Below are positions 22,813 to 30,093 of a DNA stretch of 38,811 bases, one piece after another. The stretch spans positions 1 through 38,811 of the forward strand of contig JASHUG010000316.1 of the NCBI GenBank assembly GCA_030040155.1, read 5' to 3'. The notes below the pieces were generated by a model that made no database searches, was not told where the DNA came from, and saw only the letters and a list, made by a program, of their open reading frames with translations. Numbering within the stretch: position 1 is the stretch's first letter; every line of letters begins with the position of its first letter. This stretch comes from Streptosporangiaceae bacterium (GTDB lineage Bacteria > Actinomycetota > Actinomycetes > Streptosporangiales > Streptosporangiaceae). The position numbers were made by a program, and so were the translations under genes.

Positions 22813-25263
22813 ATGCGACCGCTTCGGCTCATCCTCGACGGCTTCGGGAGCTACCGGCACGAGACCGAGATCAACTTCACCGACGTCGACTTCTTTGCCC
22901 TCGTCGGCCCGACCGGATCCGGCAAGAGCACGGTCGTCGACGCGCTCTGTTTCGCCCTGTACGGAACGGTCCCCCGGTGGGACAACGAGAAGGAGGTTCG
23001 CAACGCCCTCGCCCCGTCGGCGAACGCCTGTCACGTCAGCCTGATCTTCGAACTATCCGGCGAGCGCTATGTCGCAGCCCGCCAGTTGCAGCGCGACAAG
23101 CGGAACAACGTCACTACGAAGGCCGCGCGCCTTGAGCGCCTCGATCCCGCGATCCCACGGGACGCGCCGCTGGCCGAGCTGCTCGAGGCCAGCGTCGAGC
23201 AGCTGGCGGAGGGCCCCGACCAAGTCAAGCTCAAGGTCTCTGAACTCCTCGGCCTCAGCTACAAGCACTTCACTCAGTCGGTGCTGCTGCCGCAGGGCAG
23301 CTTCTCCGAGTTCCTGCGCGCGAACCCGGCCGACCGTCAGAAGCTCCTCGTCGAACTGCTCGCCTTCGGCGTTTACAAGGAGATCGGCCAGCACGCCCGC
23401 ATCCGCGCCGAGCGTGCCGAGGACCTGCGCAAGCTCGCCGAGCAGGCCCGCGACCAGCTCGCCGGCGCCACGCCGGACGCCGAGACGGCTGCGGCGGCGC
23501 GCCTCGCCGGGCTGACCACCCTCGCCCAGACCGCCGACGCGAGCCTGGCCGAGCTGACCGAGCTTGGCCGCCAGGCTGACGTTGCCCGCCAGATCGCCGC
23601 GCAAAACGAGGACGAGGCGCACCTGCTCGCGGCCCTCCGCATGCCTGCCGAGGTCCCGGATCTGGCGGGCCAGATCGCGGCGGCCGATTCGCTGGTCGCG
23701 GACTGCCGAATTCGTCGTGATGAAGGGGAACGAGGCGCGACCGAGGCTGCCGAAGTCCGCTCCAGGCTCCCGGATAAGGCGGCCACGCAGCAGCAGCTCG
23801 GGTACTACGCCCTCCGTCGGGATCTGGAGTCCGAGGCCGAGGAGCAGAAAACCGCGCTGGCCGCCCGTGCCAGCCACGAGGAACAGCTCGCCCGCGAACT
23901 GCAGGCGGCCGATCTCGAGCTGACGCGCGCACAGGAGGCGCTCGAGACCGCGCAGCGCTCGCACGCCGCAGCCGACCTGGCCGAGACCTTGCATGTCGGC
24001 GAGGACTGTCCGGTATGCCGTCAGCAGGTCCGCGTGATGCCGCCGCACCAGACCCCGGCCAGCGTGAGCGCGGCCAGGTCCTCGCTGGACATCGCCAAGA
24101 AGGCGCAGCAGCAGGCCGCGAGCATCCGTCATGAGGCAGCCAAGTCGGCGGCCTCGGCCAAGTCCGCCCTGGACAACACACAGGCCCGGCTCGAGAAGGC
24201 GGCGGAGGTCATGGCCGGCACGCCGCCCGAGGCGGAGCTGGCCGGGCGGCTCGGCGAAATCGCCGCGGCCGACGAGGCCGTGGCCGCCACTCGCGCCCAG
24301 GCGACCGCGCGCCAGGCGGAGCTAGTGGCCGCGGAGGACTCGCGCCAGTCGCTGACCGCGGCCGAAGACAAGGCCTGGGCCACGCTCGGCACAGAGCGCG
24401 ACCGACTCGTCGGCCTCGGTGCGCCGGCCGTCGGCTCGGCAGGCCAGGGGCTCGCAGGAGCCTGGACCACGCTCACGGACTGGGCTGCGGCCGAGCGCGG
24501 CAAGCGCGAGACGCAGCTACCGGAACTGAAAGAGACCGCTGCCAAGCTGCAGCAGCGACTGGCCGACGCGGTCGACGCGCTGGCCGGCTTGCTGGCCGAG
24601 CACGGCATCACCGACGTTGACCCGCCGGCGAAGATCCCCGCAGTGGTGGCCGAGGCTCGAGTCCGTGCCGAGGCCGAGCTCTGCCGGATCCGGGCGGACA
24701 GGAAGAAGGCCGACCGGCTGGACAGCGAGATCACGGCCCGCAAGCAGGAGGCGGACGTCGCTTCGATGCTTGGCAACTTGCTGCGCGCCAACAAGTTCGA
24801 GAGCTGGCTATGCAGCGAGGCCCTCGACTCGCTGATCACCGAAGCGTCGGCGACGCTCCTGGAGCTGTCGGGCGGGCAGTACGAGCTCGACCAGGACGAG
24901 CGTACTCATGACCTAGTCGTAATCGACTACGCGGATGCGGCGACCAAGCGCCCCGTTCACACCCTGTCGGGAGGAGAGACCTTCCAGGCCTCGCTTGCGC
25001 TGGCGCTGGCGCTGTCCCGGCAGGTGATCGGCTTGTCGGCGGGCCTCCGCGAGCTGAACTCCATGTTCCTCGATGAAGGCTTCGGCACGCTCGACAGCGA
25101 CACGCTGGACACGGTTGCGAGCACATTGGAGCGACTCGCGGCAGACTCAGATCGCATGGTGGGTGTTATCACGCACGTCAGCGAACTGGCCGCGCGCGTG
25201 CCGGTCAGGTTCGTTGTCAGCCGCACCGCAGCGACCTCCACGATCGTCAGGGAAGCTTCGTGA
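22813..25263 (+). CDS. sbcC: SbcC (Rad50-type) SMC-like ATPase
   Basis: An 816-residue protein from ATG 22813 behind GGAGGGTGGGAG. It is somewhat shorter than E. coli SbcC (1048) because of a shorter coiled coil. N-terminal ATPase half: LILDGFGSYRHET, Walker A LVGPTGSGKSTVV (about 30-42) and the Q-loop SVLLPQGSFSEFLRA. Two long Ala/Glu-rich coiled-coil arms flank the zinc hook CPVC at residues 399-402 (GEDCPVCRQQ). C-terminal half: signature LSGGETFQASLALALALS (about 717), Walker B SMFLDEGFGTLD (about 748), and the H-loop GVITHVSEL. It partners SbcD for ATP-driven DNA-end processing. Its GTGA overlap with the NurA-like gene shows that both are translated together. Confidence 0.95.
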   Translation: MRPLRLILDGFGSYRHETEINFTDVDFFALVGPTGSGKSTVVDALCFALYGTVPRWDNEKEVRNALAPSANACHVSLIFELSGERYVAARQLQRDKRNNVTTKAARLERLDPAIPRDAPLAELLEASVEQLAEGPDQVKLKVSELLGLSYKHFTQSVLLPQGSFSEFLRANPADRQKLLVELLAFGVYKEIGQHARIRAERAEDLRKLAEQARDQLAGATPDAETAAAARLAGLTTLAQTADASLAELTELGRQADVARQIAAQNEDEAHLLAALRMPAEVPDLAGQIAAADSLVADCRIRRDEGERGATEAAEVRSRLPDKAATQQQLGYYALRRDLESEAEEQKTALAARASHEEQLARELQAADLELTRAQEALETAQRSHAAADLAETLHVGEDCPVCRQQVRVMPPHQTPASVSAARSSLDIAKKAQQQAASIRHEAAKSAASAKSALDNTQARLEKAAEVMAGTPPEAELAGRLGEIAAADEAVAATRAQATARQAELVAAEDSRQSLTAAEDKAWATLGTERDRLVGLGAPAVGSAGQGLAGAWTTLTDWAAAERGKRETQLPELKETAAKLQQRLADAVDALAGLLAEHGITDVDPPAKIPAVVAEARVRAEAELCRIRADRKKADRLDSEITARKQEADVASMLGNLLRANKFESWLCSEALDSLITEASATLLELSGGQYELDQDERTHDLVVIDYADAATKRPVHTLSGGETFQASLALALALSRQVIGLSAGLRELNSMFLDEGFGTLDSDTLDTVASTLERLAADSDRMVGVITHVSELAARVPVRFVVSRTAATSTIVREAS

Positions 25264-26228
25264 CGACCGCTTCGCCGACGCTCTCGTTCTCCGTCGACCC
25301 GTGGGATCCCGGCTACGGGATGGCCTTCGGCGAGGAAATGGCCGGTCAGGCGCTCCAGGAGTCCTCCGCCGAGCTCAATCTCGACCTCGAGCTTCCGCGT
25401 GACAAGTGGCGGCCGCTGAGCCATGCCACAAAGACCGAGCCGCCCGAAACAGTGCTGTTCCTCGATGGCGTGCGCCGGATCGACGCCCGCATCTGGGTCC
25501 ACGGCACTGACCCGCAGCCGGCGCCCGGCATCGCCGCGTCCTACGCGGCCGGCCTCGTCTGCATCAACGGATCGGCCCGCATCAGTGAGGTCGCCGTTCA
25601 GCGCGGCCTGTTCACGGCCGCGCCCGAGGCCACCGCCCTCGCCAGCCGCCACGGCGACTACCCGGCCGTCCGGGCCGCCGGGCCTGGTCTTGACCAGCTC
25701 TCCCTGGCCCTGCAGCAGCGCCTGAGTGACGCCGAGGTCCAGCTGGCGCTGCTGTTCCGGAAGGAGAACCCGGACGCCAACGACCTGCTGTTCGTCGACG
25801 GCCCGCTGCGCGGCCGCACGCACCTGGACCGCACGATCGGCTTCATCAAAACTCACCACACCACCTACCTGCCGTCCGAGCAGGCGGCGGTGGTGGGCAT
25901 GCTCGAGCCTGGCCAGCGCACGCCAGCCTTCACGATGGGCACGTCCTGGCGCCGCAACTCCTGGTACCTCAAGCTGGCCGGCCCCCCCGGCGCACCCTGG
26001 TCGGGAGTCGTGCGGCTTGAGTGCTCGGCCGAGCTGCCTGCGCCCGAGGTCACGCGCCTGGCCGACCTCAGCGCAAGGCTGCTGCCGCCGCTGGCCAGCG
26101 CACCGCACAAGGACCCGCGGGCCCCGCAGAACCTGGTCCCGATCGGCGGCCTTGAGCGCGAACTCCGCCGCCGCCTCGGCGATCAGCAACTCCTTTACCG
26201 GTCGCTGCGGGCTGCCGCGGCCGGCTGA
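25260..26228 (+). CDS. nurA: NurA-like 5'-3' nuclease
   Basis: A 322-residue protein. NurA nucleases carry two DG motifs and a later Lys/Thr motif, and all are here: VLFLDGVRRIDARIW (about 64-78), DLLFVDGPLRGRTHLD (about 177-192) and TIGFIKTHHTTYLPS (about 193-207). The acidic residues of the two DG motifs should hold Mn. MGTSWRRNSWYLKL and WSGVVRLECSAEL match the C-terminal half. The GTG start overlaps the sbcC stop (GTGA), so it is in the same transcript. Its partner HerA is encoded 8.4 kb upstream. The sequence is divergent, so I give the call good but not full confidence. Confidence 0.8.
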   Translation: MTTASPTLSFSVDPWDPGYGMAFGEEMAGQALQESSAELNLDLELPRDKWRPLSHATKTEPPETVLFLDGVRRIDARIWVHGTDPQPAPGIAASYAAGLVCINGSARISEVAVQRGLFTAAPEATALASRHGDYPAVRAAGPGLDQLSLALQQRLSDAEVQLALLFRKENPDANDLLFVDGPLRGRTHLDRTIGFIKTHHTTYLPSEQAAVVGMLEPGQRTPAFTMGTSWRRNSWYLKLAGPPGAPWSGVVRLECSAELPAPEVTRLADLSARLLPPLASAPHKDPRAPQNLVPIGGLERELRRRLGDQQLLYRSLRAAAAG

Positions 26229-26341
26229 TCCCGGCCACCGGACTCCAGCTACGGAAAGTGCCACGGGTCTGGCCGGATAGGACGGTGGCATGCCGGTCAA
26301 TCGCCCGGCGAGACGCGTAAGAGATCGCAATCGCGGGCACT

Positions 26342-26366
26342 ATCGCTGGATCATCACCACAGCGAT
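26342..26366 (+). promoter_or_regulatory. Stem-loop just before the ribosome-binding site of 26379
   Basis: ATCGCTG-N11-CAGCGAT, perfect 7-bp arms, ends 12 bases before ATG 26379, directly ahead of GGGGGA. It may be an operator or may affect translation. Confidence 0.35.
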
Positions 26367-26378
26367 CGGGGGATATCC

Positions 26379-26669
26379 ATGCGAGTCATGGCGAGAGTGC
26401 TTATCCCGGCGCAGGCCGGCAACCGCGCGGTCAGCAACGGAACCGTCGGCAAGATCATCCAGACGACGGCCGAGCAGTGGAAGCCGGAAGCAATGTACTT
26501 CACCGCATCTGAGGGCAAGCGGTGCGCGTACATGATCTTCGATATGCCGGACTCCTCGGACCTGCCGCCCTTCGCCGAGCCGCTGTTCAGCGGGCTCGAC
26601 GCCGATATCGAGATAGCACCAGTGATGGACGTGGAGGACCTGCAGCAGGGGCTAGCCAAGCTCGGCTGA
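26379..26669 (+). CDS. Small conserved protein of unknown function
   Basis: A 96-residue protein: MRVMARVLIPAQAGNRAVSN, WKPEAMYFTASEGKRCAY, MIFDMPDSSDLPPFAEPLF, then ADIEIAPVMDVEDLQ. The strand-helix-strand-strand-helix plan looks like a dimeric alpha/beta barrel or ferredoxin-like fold, and similar sequences occur widely as hypothetical proteins with the WKPEA...FFD pattern. It appears monocistronic. GGGGGA lies six bases before ATG 26379; ATG 26388 is an alternative. I do not know its role. Confidence 0.75.
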   Translation: MRVMARVLIPAQAGNRAVSNGTVGKIIQTTAEQWKPEAMYFTASEGKRCAYMIFDMPDSSDLPPFAEPLFSGLDADIEIAPVMDVEDLQQGLAKLG

Positions 26670-26749
26670 GGTCGGGCGGCGGGGGCCGCAGCCAGCGCCG
26701 CTCAATAACCCGTGGAGTGCGACGTCGGGCCCGTGCGACAATCCCGCCC

Positions 26750-27640
26750 GTGCGAAAGGCTGATATTACGGTCGATCTTGTCCGCCGGCTGGTCGCGGAC
26801 CAGTTCCCTGACTGGGCCCACCTGCCCGTGTGCCCGGTCGAGGTCGACGGCTGGGACAACGCCACGTTCCGGCTCGGCGAGACCATGTCGGTCCGGCTGC
26901 CCAGCACCGAGCACTACGTCGAAGCCGTAGAGAAAGAGCAGCGCTGGCTGCCGGTCCTGGCCCCGCAGCTGCCGCTGCCCATCCCAGTTCCGCTCGGACT
27001 GGGCCGGCCGGGCTGCGGCTTCGCGCGTCCGTGGTCGGTGTACCAGTGGATCGAGGGTGATCCGGTCACTGAGGAAACGGTCAAGGACATGCCTGCGCTC
27101 GCGGCCGACATAGCCGACTTTCTCGCCGCTTTGTACCAGATCGACCCGGCCGGTGGACCGGAACCCGGACTCCACAACTGGTACCGCGGCGGGCCGCCAG
27201 CCGTCTTTGACGAGGACACCCGGAAGGCGCTGGCCGTGTTGGAGGGGCACATTGACACGACGCTCGCCGCCGAGGTCTGGCAGGCGGCTCTCGACTGCCC
27301 GGTCGACGGTCCTCCGGTCTGGTTTCACGGCGACGCTCAGCCTGGCAACCTGCTGCTGCGGAACGGCCGCCTCGGCGCCGTTATCGACTTCGGCACGTCG
27401 GGCGTGGGCGACCCGTCCTGCGACACCACGATCGCCTGGACGTTCCTGTCCGGTGAGAGCGCTCGCGTATTCAAGGAGCGGCTGCCGGTCGATGCCGCTA
27501 CCTGGGTCCGCGGCCGCGGCTGGGCGATCTGGAAAGCCATGATCGTCCTCGTCGGCGCGCTCGAGAACGATCCGCAGGACGCTGCCTACACCAAGAACGT
27601 CATCGAGAAGATCCTCGACGACCACCTGGCGGCCGGCTGA
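26750..27640 (+). CDS. Aminoglycoside-phosphotransferase-family kinase
   Basis: A 296-residue protein of the APH/choline-kinase-like fold. The start is GTG 26750 (VRKADITVDLVRRL); the ORF track's 76 extra residues read over the upstream gene. WDNATFRLGETMSVRLPS is the ATP-binding sheet with the anchor for the phosphates; YQWIEGDPV is the hinge; WFHGDAQPGNLLLRNGR is the catalytic loop (HGDxxxxN), and AVIDFGTSGVGDPSCD carries the metal-binding Asp. It phosphorylates a hydroxyl of a small molecule. The exact substrate, an antibiotic or a metabolite, cannot be told. No Shine-Dalgarno sequence is clear, so it may be leaderless. Confidence 0.92.
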   Translation: MRKADITVDLVRRLVADQFPDWAHLPVCPVEVDGWDNATFRLGETMSVRLPSTEHYVEAVEKEQRWLPVLAPQLPLPIPVPLGLGRPGCGFARPWSVYQWIEGDPVTEETVKDMPALAADIADFLAALYQIDPAGGPEPGLHNWYRGGPPAVFDEDTRKALAVLEGHIDTTLAAEVWQAALDCPVDGPPVWFHGDAQPGNLLLRNGRLGAVIDFGTSGVGDPSCDTTIAWTFLSGESARVFKERLPVDAATWVRGRGWAIWKAMIVLVGALENDPQDAAYTKNVIEKILDDHLAAG

Positions 27641-27660
27641 CCAAGCCGAGTCGCGCCGGA

Positions 27661-28035
27661 CTACCGGCGGATGCGGGCGGCGAAGAGCTCGCGCAGGCTG
27701 ACGACGCCGCACACCTCCCGGCCTTCCACGACCGGCAGGTGGCGGAAGCCGCCCCGCAGCATAATCTGCGCGGCCTCCTCCGCGGTCGCGCTCGGGTCGG
27801 CTGACAGCGGGTCTGGGGTCATCCACTCGGAGACGACCGACTCGCTCAGGTCTTCACCCGATGCCGCGGCCCGCAGCACGTCGCGCTCGGTCAAGATCCC
27901 GGCCAGGAATGCACCTTGCATGATCACGGCGGATCCGACGCTGGCCGCCACCATCCTGGCCGCCGCCTCTGCGACCGCGCAGTCCGGCGTGGCGCTGACG
28001 ACGGACGTGTTCATTAGATCGCGAAGCGTCGCCAT
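27661..28035 (-). CDS. Two-CBS-domain protein
   Basis: A 124-residue protein with a CBS pair: TLRDLMNTSVVSATPDCAVAEAAARM to GILTERDVLRA, and SEWMTPDPLSADPSATAEEAAQIM to GVVSLRELFAARIRR. CBS pairs form a dimer that binds adenine nucleotides such as AMP or ATP and sense energy or act as a regulatory module. It stands alone without an effector domain. It begins 2 bases after the stop of the 80-residue gene upstream, so the two form an operon. The ATG 28035 start is secure. Confidence 0.93.
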   Translation of the reverse strand: MATLRDLMNTSVVSATPDCAVAEAAARMVAASVGSAVIMQGAFLAGILTERDVLRAAASGEDLSESVVSEWMTPDPLSADPSATAEEAAQIMLRGGFRHLPVVEGREVCGVVSLRELFAARIRR

Positions 28036-28037
28036 CG

Positions 28038-28280
28038 TTAGCCGCTCTCGCCGATCTCGTCCAGGTCAGGGTCGTCGAGCGCGGCCGCCCGCTCGGCCAG
28101 CTCGGCCGAGAGCATCGTCCACAAGGATCCGGCCCAGCCCGACAGGTGCGGCCACTTCTTCCAGAAGACCTGCAAGGTCGTCTCATCGAACTCGGTCAGC
28201 GCGCGCTGCGCAGGCATGCTGCTCGCCACTTCTTCCAGCTCGTGGATGAGTTCCAGGAACCTGTCAGCAATCTCGTCCAC
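28038..28280 (-). CDS. Small acidic helical protein in operon with the CBS gene
   Basis: An 80-residue acidic protein, mostly helical: EIADRFLELIHELEEVASSM, TLQVFWKKWPHLSGWAGSLW, then LAERAAALDDPDLDEIG. The Trp-rich middle is distinctive. GGAGG is seven bases before GTG 28280. It ends 2 bases before the CBS-domain gene, so the product probably works with it. I do not recognise the family. Confidence 0.7.
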   Translation of the reverse strand: MDEIADRFLELIHELEEVASSMPAQRALTEFDETTLQVFWKKWPHLSGWAGSLWTMLSAELAERAAALDDPDLDEIGESG

Positions 28281-28593
28281 CGGCGAACCTCCAGAACGCC
28301 GACTGCCGTCCGCCGGCAGCGACTGAGTTTGACATTGACGGTAACCGACAGCGCGGTCGCGGTCACGGACATCTTCGGGAGCGGGCCCGAGGGCGCAGGC
28401 TCAGGCCGCTGGCATCTTCCAGATGCCGGTCATCGGCCGCCAGGACCGCCATCGTTCTCGTCCCAGGTGAGGGATCACCAGGCTGTCGTGCGTCATTGCC
28501 TACGTTACGTAGCCGCCAAAGTGCATCCGCAGCCAGGTGTCACTGGCGCCGCAACAATCGTGCATATCCCCACAAAGACTCAACTGCGGCCAG
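28281..28593. other. 313-bp gap with two perfect short dyads
   Basis: It lies between two minus-strand genes, the NlpC/P60 end and the 80-residue start. GGCATCT-TCC-AGATGCC (28411-28427) is a perfect 7-bp hairpin. CTACGT-T-ACGTAG (28500-28512) is a perfect 13-bp palindrome. Either may be the operator of the CBS operon or a terminator of the NlpC gene reading the other way. No credible coding frame. Confidence 0.45.
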
Positions 28594-29145
28594 TTAGACG
28601 CGGACCTCGAAGTACATCGTCGGATGCCAGAACGAATTCATCTCGTGGAATCCGACCAAGGTCCCGGTCGTCGCCGCGCCAAACGTCCAGTTGCCCCCGG
28701 CATACAGCTCGACGTGACCCGAGCCAAAGAACGCCAGGTCACCGCGCTGCGCCTTCCACTTGGGGATCCGTACGAGCCGCCAGCTGTCGAGCATCTCGTA
28801 GGTGGTCCGCGGCAGCGTCACGCCCGCTGCCCGGTACGCGGCGTAGACAAGCCCAGAGCAGTCGAAGCCGAAAGGCCCGATGCCACCCCAAATGTAAGGC
28901 TTGCCGCGCTGGCGCAGTGCCCATCGCCAGGCTCTGATCCGGACCCGCGCCGCCCTTGCCGCCGCCGCTGCGGCCGGGCTTCTCGCCGCCTGAGAGGGCG
29001 GTCTGATGGACGACGCACGGGCAGGAACGGGCTGTGAAAGCCCTGCGGTTCCGACGACTACGAGGATTGCCGCGAGCGCGGCCAGCATCACGCCGCGCAG
29101 GTGAATACTTAGACGAGTAGCGCGGCGTCTGATGCCTTCGCTCAC
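28594..29145 (-). CDS. Secreted NlpC/P60 peptidoglycan hydrolase
   Basis: A 183-residue protein from GTG 29145, chosen because AAAGG lies five bases upstream; the ORF track's version adds 17 residues. An N-terminal basic stretch (RRRATRLSIHLRG) and membrane/signal helix VMLAALAAILVVVGTAGLS lead to an Ala/Pro linker, then the catalytic domain: GKPYIWGGIGPFGFDCSGLVYAAY (Cys nucleophile in DCSG), RGDLAFFGSGHVELYAG (catalytic His in GHVELY) and a further polar residue. It cleaves gamma-D-Glu-mDAP-type bonds in cell-wall peptides. No bait domain is visible. The long structured 5' region may regulate it. Confidence 0.9.
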   Translation of the reverse strand: MSEGIRRRATRLSIHLRGVMLAALAAILVVVGTAGLSQPVPARASSIRPPSQAARSPAAAAAARAARVRIRAWRWALRQRGKPYIWGGIGPFGFDCSGLVYAAYRAAGVTLPRTTYEMLDSWRLVRIPKWKAQRGDLAFFGSGHVELYAGGNWTFGAATTGTLVGFHEMNSFWHPTMYFEVRV

Positions 29146-29163
29146 ATACGCCTTTCTGACGCA

Positions 29164-29189
29164 GTTGCGCCCGGACGCAACACGGGCGC
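29164..29189 (-). promoter_or_regulatory. Mutually exclusive hairpins in the NlpC/P60 leader
   Basis: Read on the minus strand, GCGCCCG-N9-CGGGCGC (29167-29189, 7-bp stem) and GTTGCG-N6-CGCAAC (29164-29181, 6-bp stem) share bases, so only one can form. They lie about 20 bases upstream of GTG 29145. This is the geometry of a switch. It lacks the conserved motifs of the c-di-AMP (ydaO) riboswitch often found before such genes. Confidence 0.4.
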
Positions 29190-29315
29190 CTGACATTCCA
29201 CATCGTGGCAGCCCGGCTTGTACCCAGGCGCTAATGCGCCGACACCCGCTGAAGGCTCTATCCGGGGACTGCCGGCCTTTCTAGCCCGACGCTTAGCCGG
29301 CCCTTTCCGCAATTC

Positions 29316-29693
29316 CTACCGTTCGGCCAACCGCGGACCGTGCTGCCACACCCCAATGGCGTTACCCGCCGGATCAGCGGTCATCGCGACCCAGAGGTCA
29401 CCTTCTGGATAAGGCTCGGTGCTGACCTTGCCGCCCGCGTTGCGGACCTTGTGCAGGGTCTCGTCGATATCCTGCACATATATATAAGGCACTACGCCCG
29501 CCTCGCCCGCTACCGGCAGGTCCGGCATGAAATGGCCGATAACGTGTCCGGTCCCGTCCTCGAAGCTGGCCGAACCGGGCCGGACCTTCCACCCGAAGAC
29601 GGCCGGATAGAACTCAGCCGCACGTGCCGGATCCGGGGCCGGGATGCGCATATAGGACAAGCCGCCCGGCCGGAACACCGAGACCTCTGCCAC
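29316..29693 (-). CDS. VOC-family (glyoxalase/bleomycin-resistance-like) protein
   Basis: A 125-residue protein from GTG 29693. The upstream part of the ORF-track frame has no family similarity and is left out. It has the VOC fold: YMRIPAPDPARAAEFYPAVFGWKV is the usual opening, then TGHVIGHFMPDLPVAGEAGVVPYIYVQDIDETLHKVRNAGGKV and PAGNAIGVWQHG. The family contains isomerases, dioxygenases and drug-binding proteins; the metal-binding residues are not clear, so the activity is unknown. Confidence 0.88.
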   Translation of the reverse strand: MAEVSVFRPGGLSYMRIPAPDPARAAEFYPAVFGWKVRPGSASFEDGTGHVIGHFMPDLPVAGEAGVVPYIYVQDIDETLHKVRNAGGKVSTEPYPEGDLWVAMTADPAGNAIGVWQHGPRLAER

Positions 29694-30093
29694 CTGCCTG
29701 ATGCTACGCCGGTCAAGGCCGGTCAAGGCAACCGGCCGAAATGGCGAGAAGTTGCCCAGGGCGGCGTGTCCGGGTCTTGTGCAGGAAAGGGCGGAGACGC
29801 GCGACGGCAATGGCAGGCCGCTGGCCGCGGTGCCGAGCAATCCGGGACCCTGTCGGGCTCGTGTCCAGCATCGACCGACGTCGAGACCTTCCTCGCGCCG
29901 ATCGACTCGATGAGGCGCTGAGGCGGACAAGATCACTTCTGGCAGCCCTCGCGGTCACGAGCGGGTAAACCGCGGGCCGGGTGACGCCCTCCCAGTCCTA
30001 AAGATTTTGATTTGTCAGCGCACCAGAAGCTGGCTCACCTCCCTCGCGGGGGGGTAGGACTTATCCGAAGGGGCGGCTGACAGGAGGTCACCC
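29694..30093. other. 400-bp divergent gap
   Basis: It lies between a minus-strand VOC gene and the plus-strand PLP decarboxylase. It holds GGCCGGT-CAAGGCA-ACCGGCC (29717-29737), a 7-bp hairpin, in the VOC leader, and two adjacent copies of CGGTCAAGGC. Close to the decarboxylase are the G-run GGGGGGG and AGGAGG. The ORF frames in this gap lack support. Base composition is mixed; I see no further structure. Confidence 0.45.

Noticed and set aside
23053-24132. 359-residue minus-strand ORF inside sbcC
   Set aside because: A shadow of the high-GC3 coiled-coil coding sequence; no family motif.
24957-26330. 457-residue minus-strand ORF across sbcC/nurA
   Set aside because: Same reason: antisense to two well-supported genes; composition typical of a shadow frame.
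26702-27826. 374-residue minus-strand ORF over the APH-family gene
   Set aside because: The APH gene carries full catalytic motifs; this one has none.
29146-29315. c-di-AMP (ydaO) riboswitch before the NlpC/P60 gene
   Set aside because: The conserved sequence blocks of that riboswitch are not present; only short alternative stems are seen.
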